Source: Porites lobata (taxonomy: Eukaryota > Cnidaria > Anthozoa > Scleractinia > Poritidae). Taken from it: 64,000 nucleotides of DNA. The DNA lies in assembly GCA_942486035.1 (NCBI GenBank), contig CALNXK010000134.1:913501-977500 (forward strand), written 5' to 3'. This document shows positions 1 to 11,889 of the stretch, in pieces. The notes beneath the pieces were generated by a model, which worked only from the letters and a program-made list of their open reading frames with translations, was not told the DNA's origin and did not search any database. The translations under genes were made by a program, and so were the position numbers. Within the stretch, counting starts at the first letter, position 1, and every line of letters starts with the position of its first letter.

Positions 1-661
1 TAAGTCATATGTTAGTCACTTTCGCAGCCGTTCTTACGAGCCAAAAAACGGCTGCAAAGGAGACTACTCATGCGAACACTGCATGGCGAAATTGGAGATC
101 TAAAAAGAAGGAGCTGTCAACTCGTCGTACAAAACACAGGCCAAGTGAAGTCAAGTAAGACTCCTGTGAATCCTGAAAAGGCGCTTGGCCTAACGTGCGT
201 AAGGAGTTTAAGAAGCCGCGAAGTAAGAGACGCAACCGGTCATAAGTGAGTTTAACACAAATCTAAGAAACAATTTCTTTTACGGTTAACTTTTTTACCC
301 TATGGGTAAAATTTTTCCATTTTTACGGCTATCGACTAAATTTTTGGCCGTTTTACGCCTATCGGTTAACCCCATTGAGACCCTGTTGTAAGCCAGGCGG
401 GCTACCCCACGAAAGGGGGGTACCTCACCTACTTGGGGTCGCCCACCTCCATGTAAACCATTTTTAATTATCTATTCTTATACTAGACAGATACTACTCT
501 ATATTAATCTTTAAAGGTTAAGAAATACTCAATTCAATTTTTTTCACCAATGAACATGAAAATGACTGACTGTATCTGAACATGTTTCGTATATATACAT
601 GGGCCTGTAAACATAAGGGGATCGCAAACAAAACACGGACGAACACAGATGTTGTTATTAC
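1..661. other. 3' flank or intron of minus-strand FN3 gene, repeat-rich
   Basis: No convincing exon is visible. The stretch at about 265-375 is an AT-rich interspersed repeat with recurring TTTTACGG and GGTTAAC words. It is followed by a fragment of a fold-back MITE at about 385-462. The minus-strand FN3 gene must continue through here, because the exon ending at 662 has a good splice donor, but its next exon is not in the window. Confidence 0.5.
385..462. repeat. Half of a fold-back MITE
   Basis: The stretch has GGCGGGCTACCCC and GGGGTACCTCACC blocks and ends in CCTCCATGTAAAC. The same terminal word, CTCCATGTAAACAGG, closes the complete palindromic MITE at 19601-19733, so this looks like a truncated, diverged relative of that family. 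Confidence 0.45.
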
Positions 662-952
662 CTTCTTCGTCCGTGAACACGCATTTGAAATTATCCACTT
701 TCGTGTCAATTTTGTCATTGTTGAAAGACACCACGCTTGAACAATAGTTTGTGAATACCATCAGATCGGTAAATAGATAACTGGAACTGTTGCAGACTAG
801 TATACTTTTAACTTCCTTATCTCCCGCTCTTTGAAAATCTATTTTAAATCCTCTCTTTTCATCGCCATATGTAAGAAAAGCTGGTAAAGTTGTGTTCCAC
901 TCCACCTCGAGAGACGTTGAGCTCTGGTTCAATGCGGTAAACTCCACTCTTA
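662..952 (-). CDS. FN3-domain exon of a cell-surface protein gene (internal exon)
   Basis: This 291-nt minus-strand internal exon codes for one complete fibronectin type III domain, an extracellular beta-sandwich used in adhesion and receptor proteins. The acceptor is CTATAG and the donor is GAAG/GTAATA. Both introns interrupt codons in phase 1, the usual arrangement for shuffled FN3 exons. The domain starts VRVEFTALNQSSTSLEVEW with the B-strand Trp, continues through GFKIDF, and ends FTNYCSSVV...FKCVFTDEEG. The Cys in TNYC and the Cys near the end recur in most FN3 exons of this window and could form a disulfide. Several N-x-S/T sites are present. It lies downstream of the exon at 3031-3330, separated by a 2.1-kb intron. 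The specific protein is not recognised. Confidence 0.8.
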
Positions 953-3030
953 CTATAGAAAGATAAAAGATTGGAGATACAAATGGAATTCTGAAACGGT
1001 ATTTGAATATTTTCAGTCATTCATTTCTTTATTTCCTAATCGCCAAGGTCCTAATTCAAAATCATCCTGCAATTCCTCTTTTTAGCAGGGCAACCTACGA
1101 AGGTCTCCTTCTAAACACTTTTTAGGCTATCCAGAGTACGTGTAGGTCTCCAGAAATGCATTCTAAGTGCCGCTATAAGATTTGCATCTGTTCGGTCATC
1201 TTAGGAAAATTTAAGTTTTTTCGGAATTCCAAGAAGGGCTTCAGTATTATTTTCTCGAAAATTTTAAAGGCAATTTAACGTATTACGAAAGTGAGAATTT
1301 TTCTGATTTCTCTCTTTATTGTATTTTTGATTTAGGTTTCCTTTTGTCTACGAGAAATAGCCTAACCTAGGGAGCGAAATGTGAAAAATTAAAGTTCAGA
1401 AAATCGTAGGGAATTTATTAGATAAGCTTCGGAAATTGTGCATGAATGAAACGTCAACTAATAGAAAATTCTAGGTAATATTTGCTTCTCCGGACAGATA
1501 TTTTACAGAAAACAGTCTTTGTTGCCCCTGTTTTATGACTGAACTGAAAAAAAAATGCTTTAGTGCTTTGGGCCAATTTAGAATTTCAATGCGTATTATA
1601 CGTGTCTTTTACATGAGTTTACAACCAATCATGGGAGGGACCAAGTGGCAACAATGAGGTTTAAATAGTGGACGGTGTGTTAGAGCCGGACCATTTTTTC
1701 ATTTGAATTGGGACTTACACAACACATGACATGTCAAAGATCAGGTAAGCTTTTATTCACCATTTTGACATGGACTAAAATGTACCTTGTTTAACCCCCC
1801 CCCACCATTTTGCATAACCATTATTGCTTCCAATTTCTCCTGTGTATTACAGTCGTCCTAAGAGAAATCGAAGAGAATGGATGTGCAAAATATGAGGGGG
1901 TAAATAAGGTGCATTACGGCCTATATGGAAATGGCTAATATCCGAATCCTTGCTGACGTCATTGTTTTGCTTATTAGCATACGTAGAGCTAAACCATAGA
2001 ACACCTCGCCGTAAATACAAATTATTGAGAGAGAGCTGGTTAATTTGAGCAGTTTGTGCGGGTTTCAGCTCTTTTCAACCAATAACAAAGCAAATAGCAG
2101 CAATCAAAAATTGCGAAATTGCTAGTGGCAAAAACGATAATAAGCTCACACATTCTTTGTAAAAATTGGGATTTTTCAAAAATAATTCAGTTTCCGAAAC
2201 CGTTCGGTATATCGGGCCCATCAGATAGTGACAAGCATATGTTTCATGAGGCCAAAAATGTAATCAAGGATTTGACTATTCAAACGTGGCTTTAACTCAT
2301 AAGCGCTTGAAAACATTATAATACATGTAGTTGGAAAAATGACAAACATTTCAATGAGTGCATGCTTTTTGAGCGTGCTAAGAGACAAAATTCTGCAAAA
2401 ATATTCTTTGTGCAAAATTTGTTTCTGTTTCCCCTTTCAAAGGCATTGAAAAGACAAATGGCTTGCTAAGGCCAGAAAACTGAAACTTTTATTTGTACTA
2501 TAGTCACATTAAATTCTTAATTTAATTCAATCTTTTTTTTGTGGTCACTGAATTGAAGTCACGGGGGTATACTGAATTCGAATGACTGTGAAATTTAGTT
2601 GTAACTTCACGCCGAAATTTTGTTTTTGTTCCAAGTCCATTTGATTATATCGGACACGCCCCCCCCGAAACGTCCTCTTCTTTATGGTTTCGCTATTTGT
2701 CTTTTTTCGTCATACAAGCTACTCAGACCTTTATTTGCGGCTCTGCCACCACAGGCAGCCCAAGAAGCATGCTTTCTTATTAAGAAACTGCCCAGGATCG
2801 GGAAAATGTTTTGAAGAAATTATATGTGGAAATGATTTTGAGTTTGAAAATGTTTTGAATGCAGAATAATAAAACGAAATTCATTACGGCCTCCCTATGA
2901 TATTAAACACATCTCAGGGAAGCTTACGGCTACGGCTACTATCGTCATTTTTCTTTCTCAGTTGCACTAATTTCATGGAGAGTAAATCAACCAATCAATC
3001 AGTCAATCAATATCAATCAAAGAAACGAAC
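953..3030 (-). other. Intron between the two minus-strand FN3 exons
   Basis: This 2.08-kb intron has no supported exon. It carries an interspersed repeat at about 1080-1540 whose relative lies at 38985-39490. The rest is AT-rich unique-looking sequence with short ORFs that lack domain-like content. Confidence 0.6.
1080..1540 (+). repeat. Dispersed ~460-bp repeat, copy 1
   Basis: The block from TATCCAGAGTACGTGTAGG to ATATTTTACAGAAAACAG aligns along its length, in the same orientation, with 38985-39490, with many substitutions and small indels. There is no ORF, so this is an old non-coding interspersed repeat, either a MITE or a SINE. The ends are not sharply defined. Confidence 0.6.
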
Positions 3031-3330
3031 CTTTCTCTCCAGTGAATACTGGCAAACACGAACTGCTGTTCGATTTTCCATATTCATTAAATGTTGTCAC
3101 ATAAACACAGTACGCTACTTTTTCTTCGAGGTCTGTAATATCAATTCCTCCTGTCCGGCAGCTGGAGTATACCAATCGTACCACCGCACCTGGGTCCCCA
3201 AAGTTTGTCACTTTTACAATATAGCCGCTCATTGGTCCATCAAAGAATTCGAGGGGTGGTTCCCACTTAATACGTATGTAGTTGTAACTTGTGTTAAATG
3301 CTTTGAGGTATTGGGGAGGTCCTGGAGGTC
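3031..3330 (-). CDS. FN3-domain exon of a cell-surface protein gene (internal exon)
   Basis: This 300-nt minus-strand exon codes for one FN3 domain. The acceptor is CCATACAG/GACCTCC and the donor GAGAAAG/GTTCGT, with phase 1 at both ends, so it can be spliced in register to the exon at 662-952. Landmarks are PPGPPQYLKAFNTSYNYIRI, the B-strand Trp in KWEPP, GYIVKV, and the F/G region VAYCVYVTTFNEYG...SCLPVFTGEKG, again with the extra Cys pair. Asn-linked glycosylation motifs (NTS, NSS) suggest an extracellular location. Upstream exons (signal peptide, earlier repeats) were not found on this strand before the transposon-rich region begins. Confidence 0.85.
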
Positions 3331-4639
3331 CTGTATGGAAAGGAAAGAATTTAAAGGTAGTATTCAACACCAGCATTATAAAAAATCACATATGACTCCT
3401 AACTTGGGGACCAGTAAGCCGGGCGGTTTTAGGAATGTTTTTAATAGGAGGGTCAATTGAGCAAGTTACATAATTGCACCAAATTTGAAGTCGATTAAAG
3501 AACAGTAATCAGATTTTCTAAAGAAAACAAATTTAAAGATAAGCCAATCTTGCCCTCTCGGGTAGCCAATCAAAACATAAGACTCGCTTCATCTTACTAG
3601 CCTTGAGGGACCACCATATAATAAGAACATATATAGACATTTGCTATCACATTTCTCTGACATAGGAAGACATCACTCGGAAATTTACAAACTAAAGATG
3701 GAAGGTAAAACACGTTTATTGCAGTTTAAATGCTTTCTTAAGGGGCTGCATCAGTTAAAACAGATATCTAAATTTGCAATGGGGGAACAAAAAATAGTGA
3801 ATGACAATTAATGGATGAGTACTGTAGAAAGTCGAATATTAAAATGAAGGCGGATAGTAACGTTATGACGGTGGATTCCACACATTTTAATTTTTACAGC
3901 TTTACTCTCAGTATTAAGGATTTACAAAACCGAGCTCATGAAAGGTGTAGAAATTAAACTTATGCATATCATTAACATTGTATGACATCTAAGGAAAATC
4001 ATGTGAGCTTACGCGTATGGATTAAACAACGTTAAAACAGTTTACACTAAAAGCGAGTTCGAGTACAAGCAAAAATCATTAGGCTGGTTGGAAAAAAGAA
4101 TCCGCTGTAAATTTTAAAATCTTCAGAAAGAGTAACCAAACGATTTAAGGACCAAAAGCTGAAACATGTCTAAATGATCTTTAGTTTAAAAGCTTTGGAT
4201 GCGCATATGGTATGAGTGACAACAATTGTGGGCACCGTGGCCATTTGAGAGGGAGATCGTGGAAAAATTTACAAGGAGAACAGGAGGGCCTGGCAGCTCT
4301 TACTTTTACCAACTATTCTCCATATCACAAACTGGGTATTTGCTAGTAAGAAGCATGGACTTCAAATGCCTCTGTAAGTGTCCTGGCCTCTAGCTGCATG
4401 GGTCATGGTATCCGTAATGAAACTTGAACACGTCTTAAGCAAAAGAAAAAATGGTAGTTTATCTTATGTCTCCTTGATTAATTTCACTTTTTCGAATATT
4501 ATATCAAGTACCTGGTAATTTCCCGTAAATCTCTACCCTCCTGCAAGGAGATTATTGCCACAATAAAGGCCAGAATCGTAAAGCTTTAGCTATAATCGCG
4601 TCTTGTAGAGTAAACGTTTTAACATTTTTTATGTGAAAA
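3331..4639. other. Intronic or intergenic sequence without a recognised gene
   Basis: AT-rich sequence with no supported exon or repeat structure was seen in this 1.3-kb stretch. Confidence 0.5.
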
Positions 4640-6845
4640 TTTTTGAAATGAAATCTCTCAACATGACTGGTCGTTCAGTGAATCGGAAGATCCAAATTTG
4701 GTATGGTCTGACTGGAAAACAAAATATTTGAGCTCTGTTAACTCACAAGCTCCTTTTCGAACTAGACGTGCTAAATTGGACAAAACACCCTGGATTAATT
4801 CAGCCTTGAAGAAAGGTATGCGCTGTCGAGATGCTGCTAAAAGGAAAGCGATAAAAACAAAGAATCCTCAAGACTGAGGCAATTACGGAAAGCTCCGAAA
4901 TCGAATCAACAATAAAGTGAAAACCACTAAGGCATCCTGTTATCACAATAGTTTTATTCAATCCGAAGGAAATGCTCGAAGGACTTGGAAAACTATTAAC
5001 AACCGCATGTTTTGTCGTCAGAACAACGAGATAGTAAAGGATGTGAAAGTAAATGACATCTTTATCTGTAACTCTAACGAGATTTCCAACGCCTTTAACG
5101 AACACTTTTTAACTATTGGGCCCAGAATAGCGCGCGAAGCACCATTAACTTCGGACGAGGAGTCTATTTATTTAAAAAATATAACTGAAAATTACAACAA
5201 ATTCTGTTTTCGTCTAACTACTACCAGTGATGTCTTTACCATCTAAATAGATTGTCAAAAACTAAAGCTACAGGGCTAGATATTATCTCTGCTAGGTTGA
5301 TTCGTGAGTGAACTGATATTATTTCAGGCAGGTTATACGATCTCTTTAATAAATCTCTGATCTCTGGCATATTTCCTGACGACTGGAAATGTGCCCGAGT
5401 GACTCCGTTATTTAAACAGGGCGAGTCATTTGATTTAAACAACTACCGACCTATCTCAGTCATTTCCGTAGTCGCCAAAGTGTTCGAGAAGACTGTGTAC
5501 GATCAGTTATACAACTTTTTAAATAGCGAAGAAATCATCTCTAAACAACAATCTGGTTTCCGGTGTCAAACACTCAATTGTTACTGTACTTCCAGAAGAT
5601 CGTGGCTACGTCAATGCCGTAGTGTTTCTCGACTTAAAAAGGCATTTGACACTGTTGATCGTGAGATATCACTAGCTAAAATGAATCGGTGTGGAATTCA
5701 AGGTAAAACTCTTGATTGGTTTAAATCGTATTTGACGGATCGCACATAACGATGCTCAGTTAACGGTTGTCTCTCTGACTTCACCACTCTTAAATGTGGT
5801 GTGCCACAGGGAGCGATCCTTGTCCCTCTTACATTTCTAATTTATATTAACGATTTGCCCAACTGTCTATCGCTCAGCATACCAAGAATGTATGTTGATG
5901 ACACCCACATTACTTATGCTGGTTCTGATTTGCATTTGATTCAGTCTAGTCTATCTCACGACCTTGAAAAGCTAAGCAAATGGCTTGTGTCTAACAGACC
6001 TACCTTGAACGCTACAAAAACTGAATTTATGTTGATCGGCTCCGGCAAAGATTAAGTACTCTACCTGATACACTCGAACAATCTATTGATAATGTTCCGA
6101 TTGAACAAGTTTCCTCTATGAAATCACTTGGAATATATATCGATGAAAACTAAACGTGGCATTCCCACATTGATAAACTGTGAAAAAAGATCGCTTCTGC
6201 ATTGGAGCCATAAAGCCAGTTAAGCCATTTATGCCTCAATCCGCCCTACTCAATATATACAACTCACTAGTTCAATCTCCCTTTGATTACTGCAGCCTAG
6301 TATGGGGTAATTGTGGCAAAACATTATCTAACAAGCTACAAAAACCACAAAACCATGCTGCACGAGTAATAACTTCATCAAACTTTGACGTAGATGTCGA
6401 TTCCTTGTTTCACAAACTCATTTAGAAAGACTTGAATTCATAACGCCTTACTGGTTTTCAAGTCTTTAAACGGGCTGGTTCCCGCATATCTTACGTCTAA
6501 ATTTATAAAGCGAAATGAATCAAATTATTCTTTGAGGAACTGGGTAAACAAACTTGTTGTCCCCCTTCCAAGAACTAACTACATGAAAAATAGCTTTAGT
6601 TACAGCGGCGCATTAAGCTTTGGAACAGCTTGCCCTGTAACATTAGAGAGTCTGGTTCATTAAATCAATTTAAACGCCTTCTCTATCATAATTTTTAAAC
6701 ACGGCTTTCATGGGAATCAGGTTCTCTTAAGTGGCATATTGTTGTAAGTTAATATAATGTTAGGATTTGGATTTTTAGGTTTTAGGATGTTAGTCAGATT
6801 GTATTAGAATTTATTGTAACGATTAAAGATTAAAGATTAAACGGA
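4640..6845 (+). mobile_element. 5'-truncated CR1/L2-like LINE
   Basis: This is a non-LTR retrotransposon remnant. It starts in the linker between endonuclease and reverse transcriptase (APFRTRRAKLDKTPWIN...), runs through the reverse transcriptase, and ends in the 3' tail of reiterated ATTAAAG units at about 6820-6840, typical of CR1/L2-type 3' ends. The endonuclease domain is absent, consistent with 5' truncation during target-primed reverse transcription. Stops and frameshifts show an old, dead copy. No flanking target duplication could be fixed. Confidence 0.85.
4740..6680 (+). pseudogene. LINE reverse transcriptase, decayed
   Basis: Several frames together encode a reverse transcriptase that copied element RNA into DNA at the insertion site. 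Visible blocks are W...IN at 4987 onward; FNEHFLTIGP near 5090; SKTKATGLD near 5260; FPDDWKCARVTPLFKQGE and NNYRPISVISVVAKVFEK (5370-5500); the QSGFR block; LKKAFDTVDR near 5640; a catalytic-box-like MYVDDT near 5890; and the C-terminal YNSLVQSPFDYCSLVWGNC near 6260. The block order is the standard RT order. At least four in-frame stops or shifts break it (near 4876, 5250, 5750, 6055), so it cannot make a functional enzyme. Confidence 0.85.
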
Positions 6846-7404
6846 AAAATGTTCAGGGAGAATCTTTTAAATGAGTTAAGCTTAGACTTTGGCCGGTTTA
6901 ACTGGCTATGACGGAGCTATTAAATTATTGTAATGTAGCGGCCTGAATGTCTCACCTGTGCCCTCCGAGCGAGGTTTGTTGAGAGAAGGCGCCTGTTGTT
7001 ATTCGCAAGAGCAATACTTTATATTCTTGAGCTAACAACTAAGTGATCCTTAACGTATAGGTAGATGACCGCAGGATTACAAGGACGCAAAACAATAGTC
7101 GTGGTTATACTAGCCCTTTTACCCATGGGTAAATAGCGTTTGCCCACGGGAAAAGACTTTTTTGTGTGTAACCGCTTTTCCCAGACCGAAACTGCCCTAG
7201 GGTTATTTCCATGGATACATCAAAAAGAACAAAAGAACTTCCCATGACAGTTCCTGAACTGAAAAGTACGGTTTATCTGCTCCCTGAGGTGGCTTGGCCA
7301 ATCATAAAGCAGAACGCAGCTAATACAGGAAATCGCGTGAGGCGCTCTGAGGTGACCTCTGAAGCACTTGGCTAATTTCGCGCCTACTTCTAGCACGAGG
7401 TAGC

Positions 7405-8529
7405 ATGGCAGGGTTTCGTGCATCACTGTGAGTATTTCTTTCTTTATTTATTTTCATGAGTTTGCCCTTCAGACTGCCAGTTACGAAGTTGATTAAATTA
7501 TAATCTTTCTGTTTATCTGTTTATAGGAACGCTAGTCAAAATGAAGATCCCTATTACAACGGATATTTATTTGCGGCACGAAATCAAACAAGGCCGCAGG
7601 GAATCAACAACACCGGTAATACCCTGTATGGTGTTAGCATGGCTCAAAATCAGCCTCCACTGCATTATCCAGCGATGTTAAATCCCTACCCGATTTACCA
7701 GAACCCTGTACCCGGTACTAGCAATCACCTTCAGTTTGAACCAGACAGGGACAGCGCTAGTCCAACTCAAGTGAATCCTCGAACCGAAGCGACGATCGTA
7801 ACAAGCGCAGTAGCTGGTCGTTGACCGAAGAGAGATGCTTAATTGCCGCTTTTAAGGAGTACTACGATAGACTTAAGTCGACAAAAAGCAGTCAAGCCAA
7901 AAAAAAAACATATGGGAAGATATTTTGAAGCAGTTTCAAAGTATGTGCTTTGACAATGGCGTGGAATCTGAAAAGTCATTAGCGCAGTTAAAGGAGAAGT
8001 GGCGGGCGCTCTTGGATAAATACAAAAGCGTATGTGATAACAACAATCGCACGGGAAGGGAACGGAAAACGTTCAAGCACTATGAAGACATCGACGAATT
8101 TATGGCTTCATCAGACAAAGTGAATCAAGATTTGTCAAGGAAACGAAAGCCCACCGACAGGATTGTAGCTCTGATGATACCGACGATATTTTATCGACCG
8201 GAAATCAAGATTGCAGTAAGAAAACAGAGAAACGGCCGCCCAGCTCTGCTGGAGGAGATAGTGCGGATGCAGAGAAAACTGGAAAAACTGGGCAAAAGGA
8301 TGAAAAAGGACCAAAAAAGAAGAAGAAAAGGCTTAGCGGCGATGACATGGAGCTAGCAATCCTTGACATGATGAAGTCACAGCAAGCAGCCATCCAAAGA
8401 TCCGAAGAGAATGACGAGAGAGTTTTTGAAGCTCTCCTCAAATCTCAGGCAGAAGCGCAGCGACAACACCAAGAATTTGTTGTGTCTGTGTTAGGAAAAC
8501 TCGGAGACATATTTGCTTCCAAAAAATAG
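7405..8529 (+). pseudogene. Harbinger ORF1: Myb/SANT-like DNA-binding protein, frameshifted
   Basis: A short first exon (7405-7427, MAGFRAS) ends at a CT/GTGAGT donor and joins in phase 2 to an acceptor TTATAG at 7526, giving a continuous frame from the start Met into QNEDPYYNGY and on to 7824. A shift near 7810 is needed to enter the trihelix/SANT region (WSLTEERCLIAAFKEYY, about 7815-7860). Another near the A-run at 7900 leads to LKEKWRALLDKYKSVCDNN, and one near 8150 to the acidic and Lys-rich tail that ends at 8529 in a coiled-coil-like segment. In this superfamily the protein helps import the transposase and bind element ends. Three single-base shifts, two near homopolymers, mark it as decayed or affected by sequencing error. 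Confidence 0.75.
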
Positions 8530-8939
8530 GTTTAACTCAGCACTTTTATTCCAAAGAAAAAAGGAACTGTTTACATGATTGTTGCAAAACTGCAAAAAGA
8601 AATTTTAATTGATCTTGAATAGTATTTTGGACACTAAAATACACAGTGCTGTACAATGGTTACAACCGCTGTTTCTTAAGTATAATAGACGTTACAGTTG
8701 TTTAGCAAACAGAATTTTTATATTTCCTGTAATTATCCCGTGTAAAATTCTACACCATTTTTGATTGATTTTATATTACTATATATATATACATATTTAT
8801 TCAATCTGCTGTTACTTTCAGGTTTGGATCAATGGGATCAGATATATGATTGCTTAAATAAATTGCAAAGCAAAATATAATTATTTCGTAACCTTCTATA
8901 ATTAGGACGCAAAGAGGACAAAATCAAGGGGATATATGT

Positions 8940-10217
8940 CTATTGATTTGCAACGTATTGAACAAGGGCTTGTAGAACCGCAGCTGCAGCCTGGGAGGGG
9001 GGGCCGCCGTCGTCATCATCATCATCATCGCTATCATCATCATCACTATCATCTATGTCGAGTTCATCTCCTCGTAAAACACAAATGTTATGTAGCACGC
9101 AGCAGGCGATGATAGTGTCAGGTATTCTGTCACTGTCTTCGTCTAGGCGCTTAAGTAATACCCTCCACCTTCCTTTGGTCATACCAAATGCATGTTCGGA
9201 TACTATTCTCGCCTTGGATACCTCTCGGTTGAAATTCCTCTGGTCGCGCGTAAGCCCACCGTTATCCTTAAATGGTCGAATGAGCCAGGTTTTGTTTGGA
9301 TAAGCAGTGTCTCCCACGATAAGTGGGCGCACTACAGTTCCGCCTAAGTCAAATGTAGGTTCCATTAGGATATTCTCATCTTCAGCAGCCCAATAAACGT
9401 CAGTTAAACGCAGCATCCGAGCATCATGTAGACTTCCAGGAAAACCAGTGGCCACGGATAAATAGAGGCCAGAGGCATCAACTATTCCTGTACTAAAAAC
9501 TGTAGAAATGTTTCCGGTTAAAGTAGTCTTCATGGTTAATTTTCGGGGCCTTAATAGGTACATGGCTTCCATCTATTGCTCCAACTACATTAGGTAATTT
9601 ACTTTTATTGTCGAAGCCTTTAATTTTTTAGCTATCTCTGCTGCAGTAGAAGGAAATTTGATAAACTCATCTTGAAGTCGGCATATTTCTTGAACAAATT
9701 CATGGCAACACTTTACAACAGTCGGTTTTGCCAACCCAACCATCAGTCCACACGAGCGGTAGCACTCTCCAGTAGCTAGTCGCCAGAGGCTTGCACCGAC
9801 GCGCTTTGGAACTGGAATGGCATCTCGCATCCTAGTGTTTTGCCGCTGGAGCGCCGGTCCAACGAGCTGGCATATATATTCAAAGGTATCGCGCGAAACT
9901 CTAAAGTTTTCTTTCCACCAGTGATCCAGTGCATTGTTATTTAGAAGTTCCTGAAACCAGTTCTGTGGTCGTGGAAATACCCAAGCTCTTCTAGGCCGGC
10001 GAGCAAATTGGCGACGAGCTCGTAAATTTAAATACAATGCCGATAAACCTTGCAGGTAGCGTAATCGAAAGCGCCTTCTTCGGTGTCTTCTCGCAAAAAA
10101 CTGCTGGACTGTTATGTTTATGGAAGACTGTCGAATGATAAGCAGGAGAATCACTGAAATTAAGCTTACTAGATCTCGATTCGTGTCATCCATGTTGATC
10201 TCCACTTTTCCCGCCAA
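8940..10217 (-). pseudogene. Harbinger DDE transposase (DDE_Tnp_4 type), frameshifted
   Basis: Read on minus, residues from MAGKVEINMDD to AAEIAKK (10217-9620) form the helix-turn-helix N-terminal half (LWRLATGECYRSCGLMVG... and CCHEFVQEI). A one-base shift in the A-run near 9620 is needed to reach VVGAIDGSHVPIKAP with the first catalytic Asp, and another near 9500 to enter GIVDASGLYLSVATGFPGS. The second Asp is in VGDTAYP and the Glu in SEHAFGMTKGRWR. The protein ends in an Asp-rich acidic stretch coded by a GAT/GAC run near 9010-9060. Length and motif order fit a nearly full-length transposase with two indels. It would cut and rejoin the element DNA; as it stands it is inactive. Confidence 0.85.
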
Positions 10218-10404
10218 TTCACAAGGTCAGTTAGCTCATATCTAATTATATTTTACCCTGAGGGGTGTCTTTTACTGTGTAACCGCATCCCCAAGGGTAA
10301 AGTGAAACCTGAGCTAAACCAAACCCAAGCCATTTACCCTCTGGAAGACCCCAAACCCAAGGTGTGTGTAACCACTACTAATAAACGAATCCCATTTTTG
10401 GTAA

Positions 10405-10470
10405 AAAAAAAACAACAACAACAACAACAACAAAAACAAAAAAAGAGAAAGAAAAGAAAGAGGAAAAAGG
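10405..10470. repeat. Low-complexity CAA/AAG-rich tract
   Basis: Runs of CAACAACAA followed by A- and G-rich sequence (AAAGAAAGAGG). The ORF across it is compositional, not a gene. Confidence 0.8.
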
Positions 10471-10821
10471 GCGTCTTTCGCCCGAAGTCGCTCTTCAGTA
10501 ACAAGACTAAAAATTCACTTACGTTGCTGCTTTACTTAGTTAGTTATACATGTAAGCAGCGAGACTATTTTTAATATAGTAAAGTTCAATGACTTTTAGT
10601 TTACACTTAGCGAATTTTGAAGTCTAACAATGTTTAACATTGAATAGGATGAAGTTGTCTCGGAGGGCTAATGAAACTCATAAAAACTCATTGGGCTACT
10701 GATCCTCAATTAGTGATGAAATGCACGTTAGTATTCCAAAGTGACTTGTCAGAGCTATAAGAATTAAGTGCACGAAGAAGACAACTTCAGCTTCAGCTAG
10801 CCTCCCACGCAGACGTTCTTA

Positions 10822-10880
10822 GGGGTTTGACACGCGTTCCTTCCCCACAAAGGAACGCGTGACGAACCCCGTCGGTGCGC
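10822..10880. repeat. Short hairpin, fold-back MITE remnant
   Basis: GGGGTTTGACACGCGTTCCTT and the reverse-complementary AAGGAACGCGTGACGAACCCC are separated by a CCCCAC loop, giving about 20-bp arms with few mismatches. Confidence 0.65.
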
Positions 10881-10945
10881 TAAGATATAATCTCTCTTGA
10901 TATTTATGATGAAGGCAGAATAGTAAGATGCATTATATAATATCA

Positions 10946-10946
<1 letters not shown>

Positions 10947-10997
<51 letters not shown>
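10947..10997. repeat. (AAT)n microsatellite
   Basis: About 16 uninterrupted AAT units. Confidence 0.95.
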
Positions 10998-11507
10998 GAT
11001 AATGGATAAATGGTTAGTATCTAAATATCTACCATGAAACACACTGTCTTGAATTTTGCCTCCAAAACCAGTACATTAAAGGAGTTCAACAAACCCGTCC
11101 CGGCACAGATTTCGAAGGCCTAAATGTAATAAAGTCCTTACTATCATAGGTGACGAATTACTCCTTAATTTTGGCGCGAAATTTCAGCGTTAATTTGTAA
11201 TTTCCCATGTGAAATTACAAAACTGCCATGGCAACCTTCCGTACGTCTCAGTGCCAAGATGGCGACGAAGTTTTAAAATGCCATGAATGAAGATGTCAGG
11301 GCACAAAAGACGCTTCAGAAAACCTGAACACACAAGAAAACATCAAGAAGGATTCTAACAGGTATTTACCCGAAAAAGTCTGTAAAATTCTGAACTTTAT
11401 AAGCCAAATTTAAGGTCTAAACACTTGAGAGAGTGGAGTTCTCGATCAATACGATCCAGGATAAACATGTCAAAAATCCAAGATTGCTAACGTAATTCGT
11501 AACCCAG

Positions 11508-11666
11508 GTAATCAAATGGTATACTCGTGAAATTAGGGAATAATTTCACTAGCGTTTTGTCCAAATCCTAATAATTTCCCTCGCTTAAAGGCTCGGGAAA
11601 TTATTAGGATTTGGACAAAACGCGCGTGAAATTATTCCCTAATTTCACTCGTTACCATTTGATTAC
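11508..11666. mobile_element. Near-perfect 159-bp palindromic MITE
   Basis: The left arm begins GTAATCAAATGGTATACTCG and the right arm ends CGTTACCATTTGATTAC. The two ~75-bp arms differ at only a few positions and are separated by a TTAAAGG loop. This is the structure of a fold-back MITE. The arms contain the shared inner words GAAATTAGGGAATAATTTCA and TCCTAATAATTTCCC. Confidence 0.8.
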
Positions 11667-11889
11667 ACATACAAATACATTAACATTTGGTCTTAAACGT
11701 AATAAACTCTTTAAAGTGATAACATTAGGCCTTAAATGTATTGAGGTCATGCTTACGCCATCAGTGACGTAAGTAACACGTCATTGAAGGGGCTGTGTCA
11801 TTTATTGATGTTGCCAATTACCACATTTACTCGAATAAGCGCCGTCCCCGAATCAACGTACCAGTGGAATCAATAACTCCCAACAATCG

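Larger units (their letters stand above)
7105..10390. mobile_element. PIF/Harbinger DNA transposon, autonomous layout, decayed
   Basis: The two genes characteristic of PIF/Harbinger are present and convergent: a Myb/SANT-like DNA-binding protein on plus (7405-8529) and a DDE transposase on minus (8940-10217), separated by 410 bp of AT-rich DNA. Both flanks carry similar reverse-complementary words such as GGGTAAA and GTGTGTAACC (7110-7190 and 10240-10380), probably remains of the terminal repeats. Exact ends and a 3-bp target duplication could not be fixed, so the borders are approximate. Confidence 0.75.

Noticed and set aside
2897..3460. 187-codon plus ORF
   Set aside because: It is the shadow of the minus-strand FN3 exon at 3031-3330, which has splice sites and domain residues.
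9055..9303. Plus ORF rich in Ser
   Set aside because: Antisense of the Harbinger transposase Asp-rich tail.
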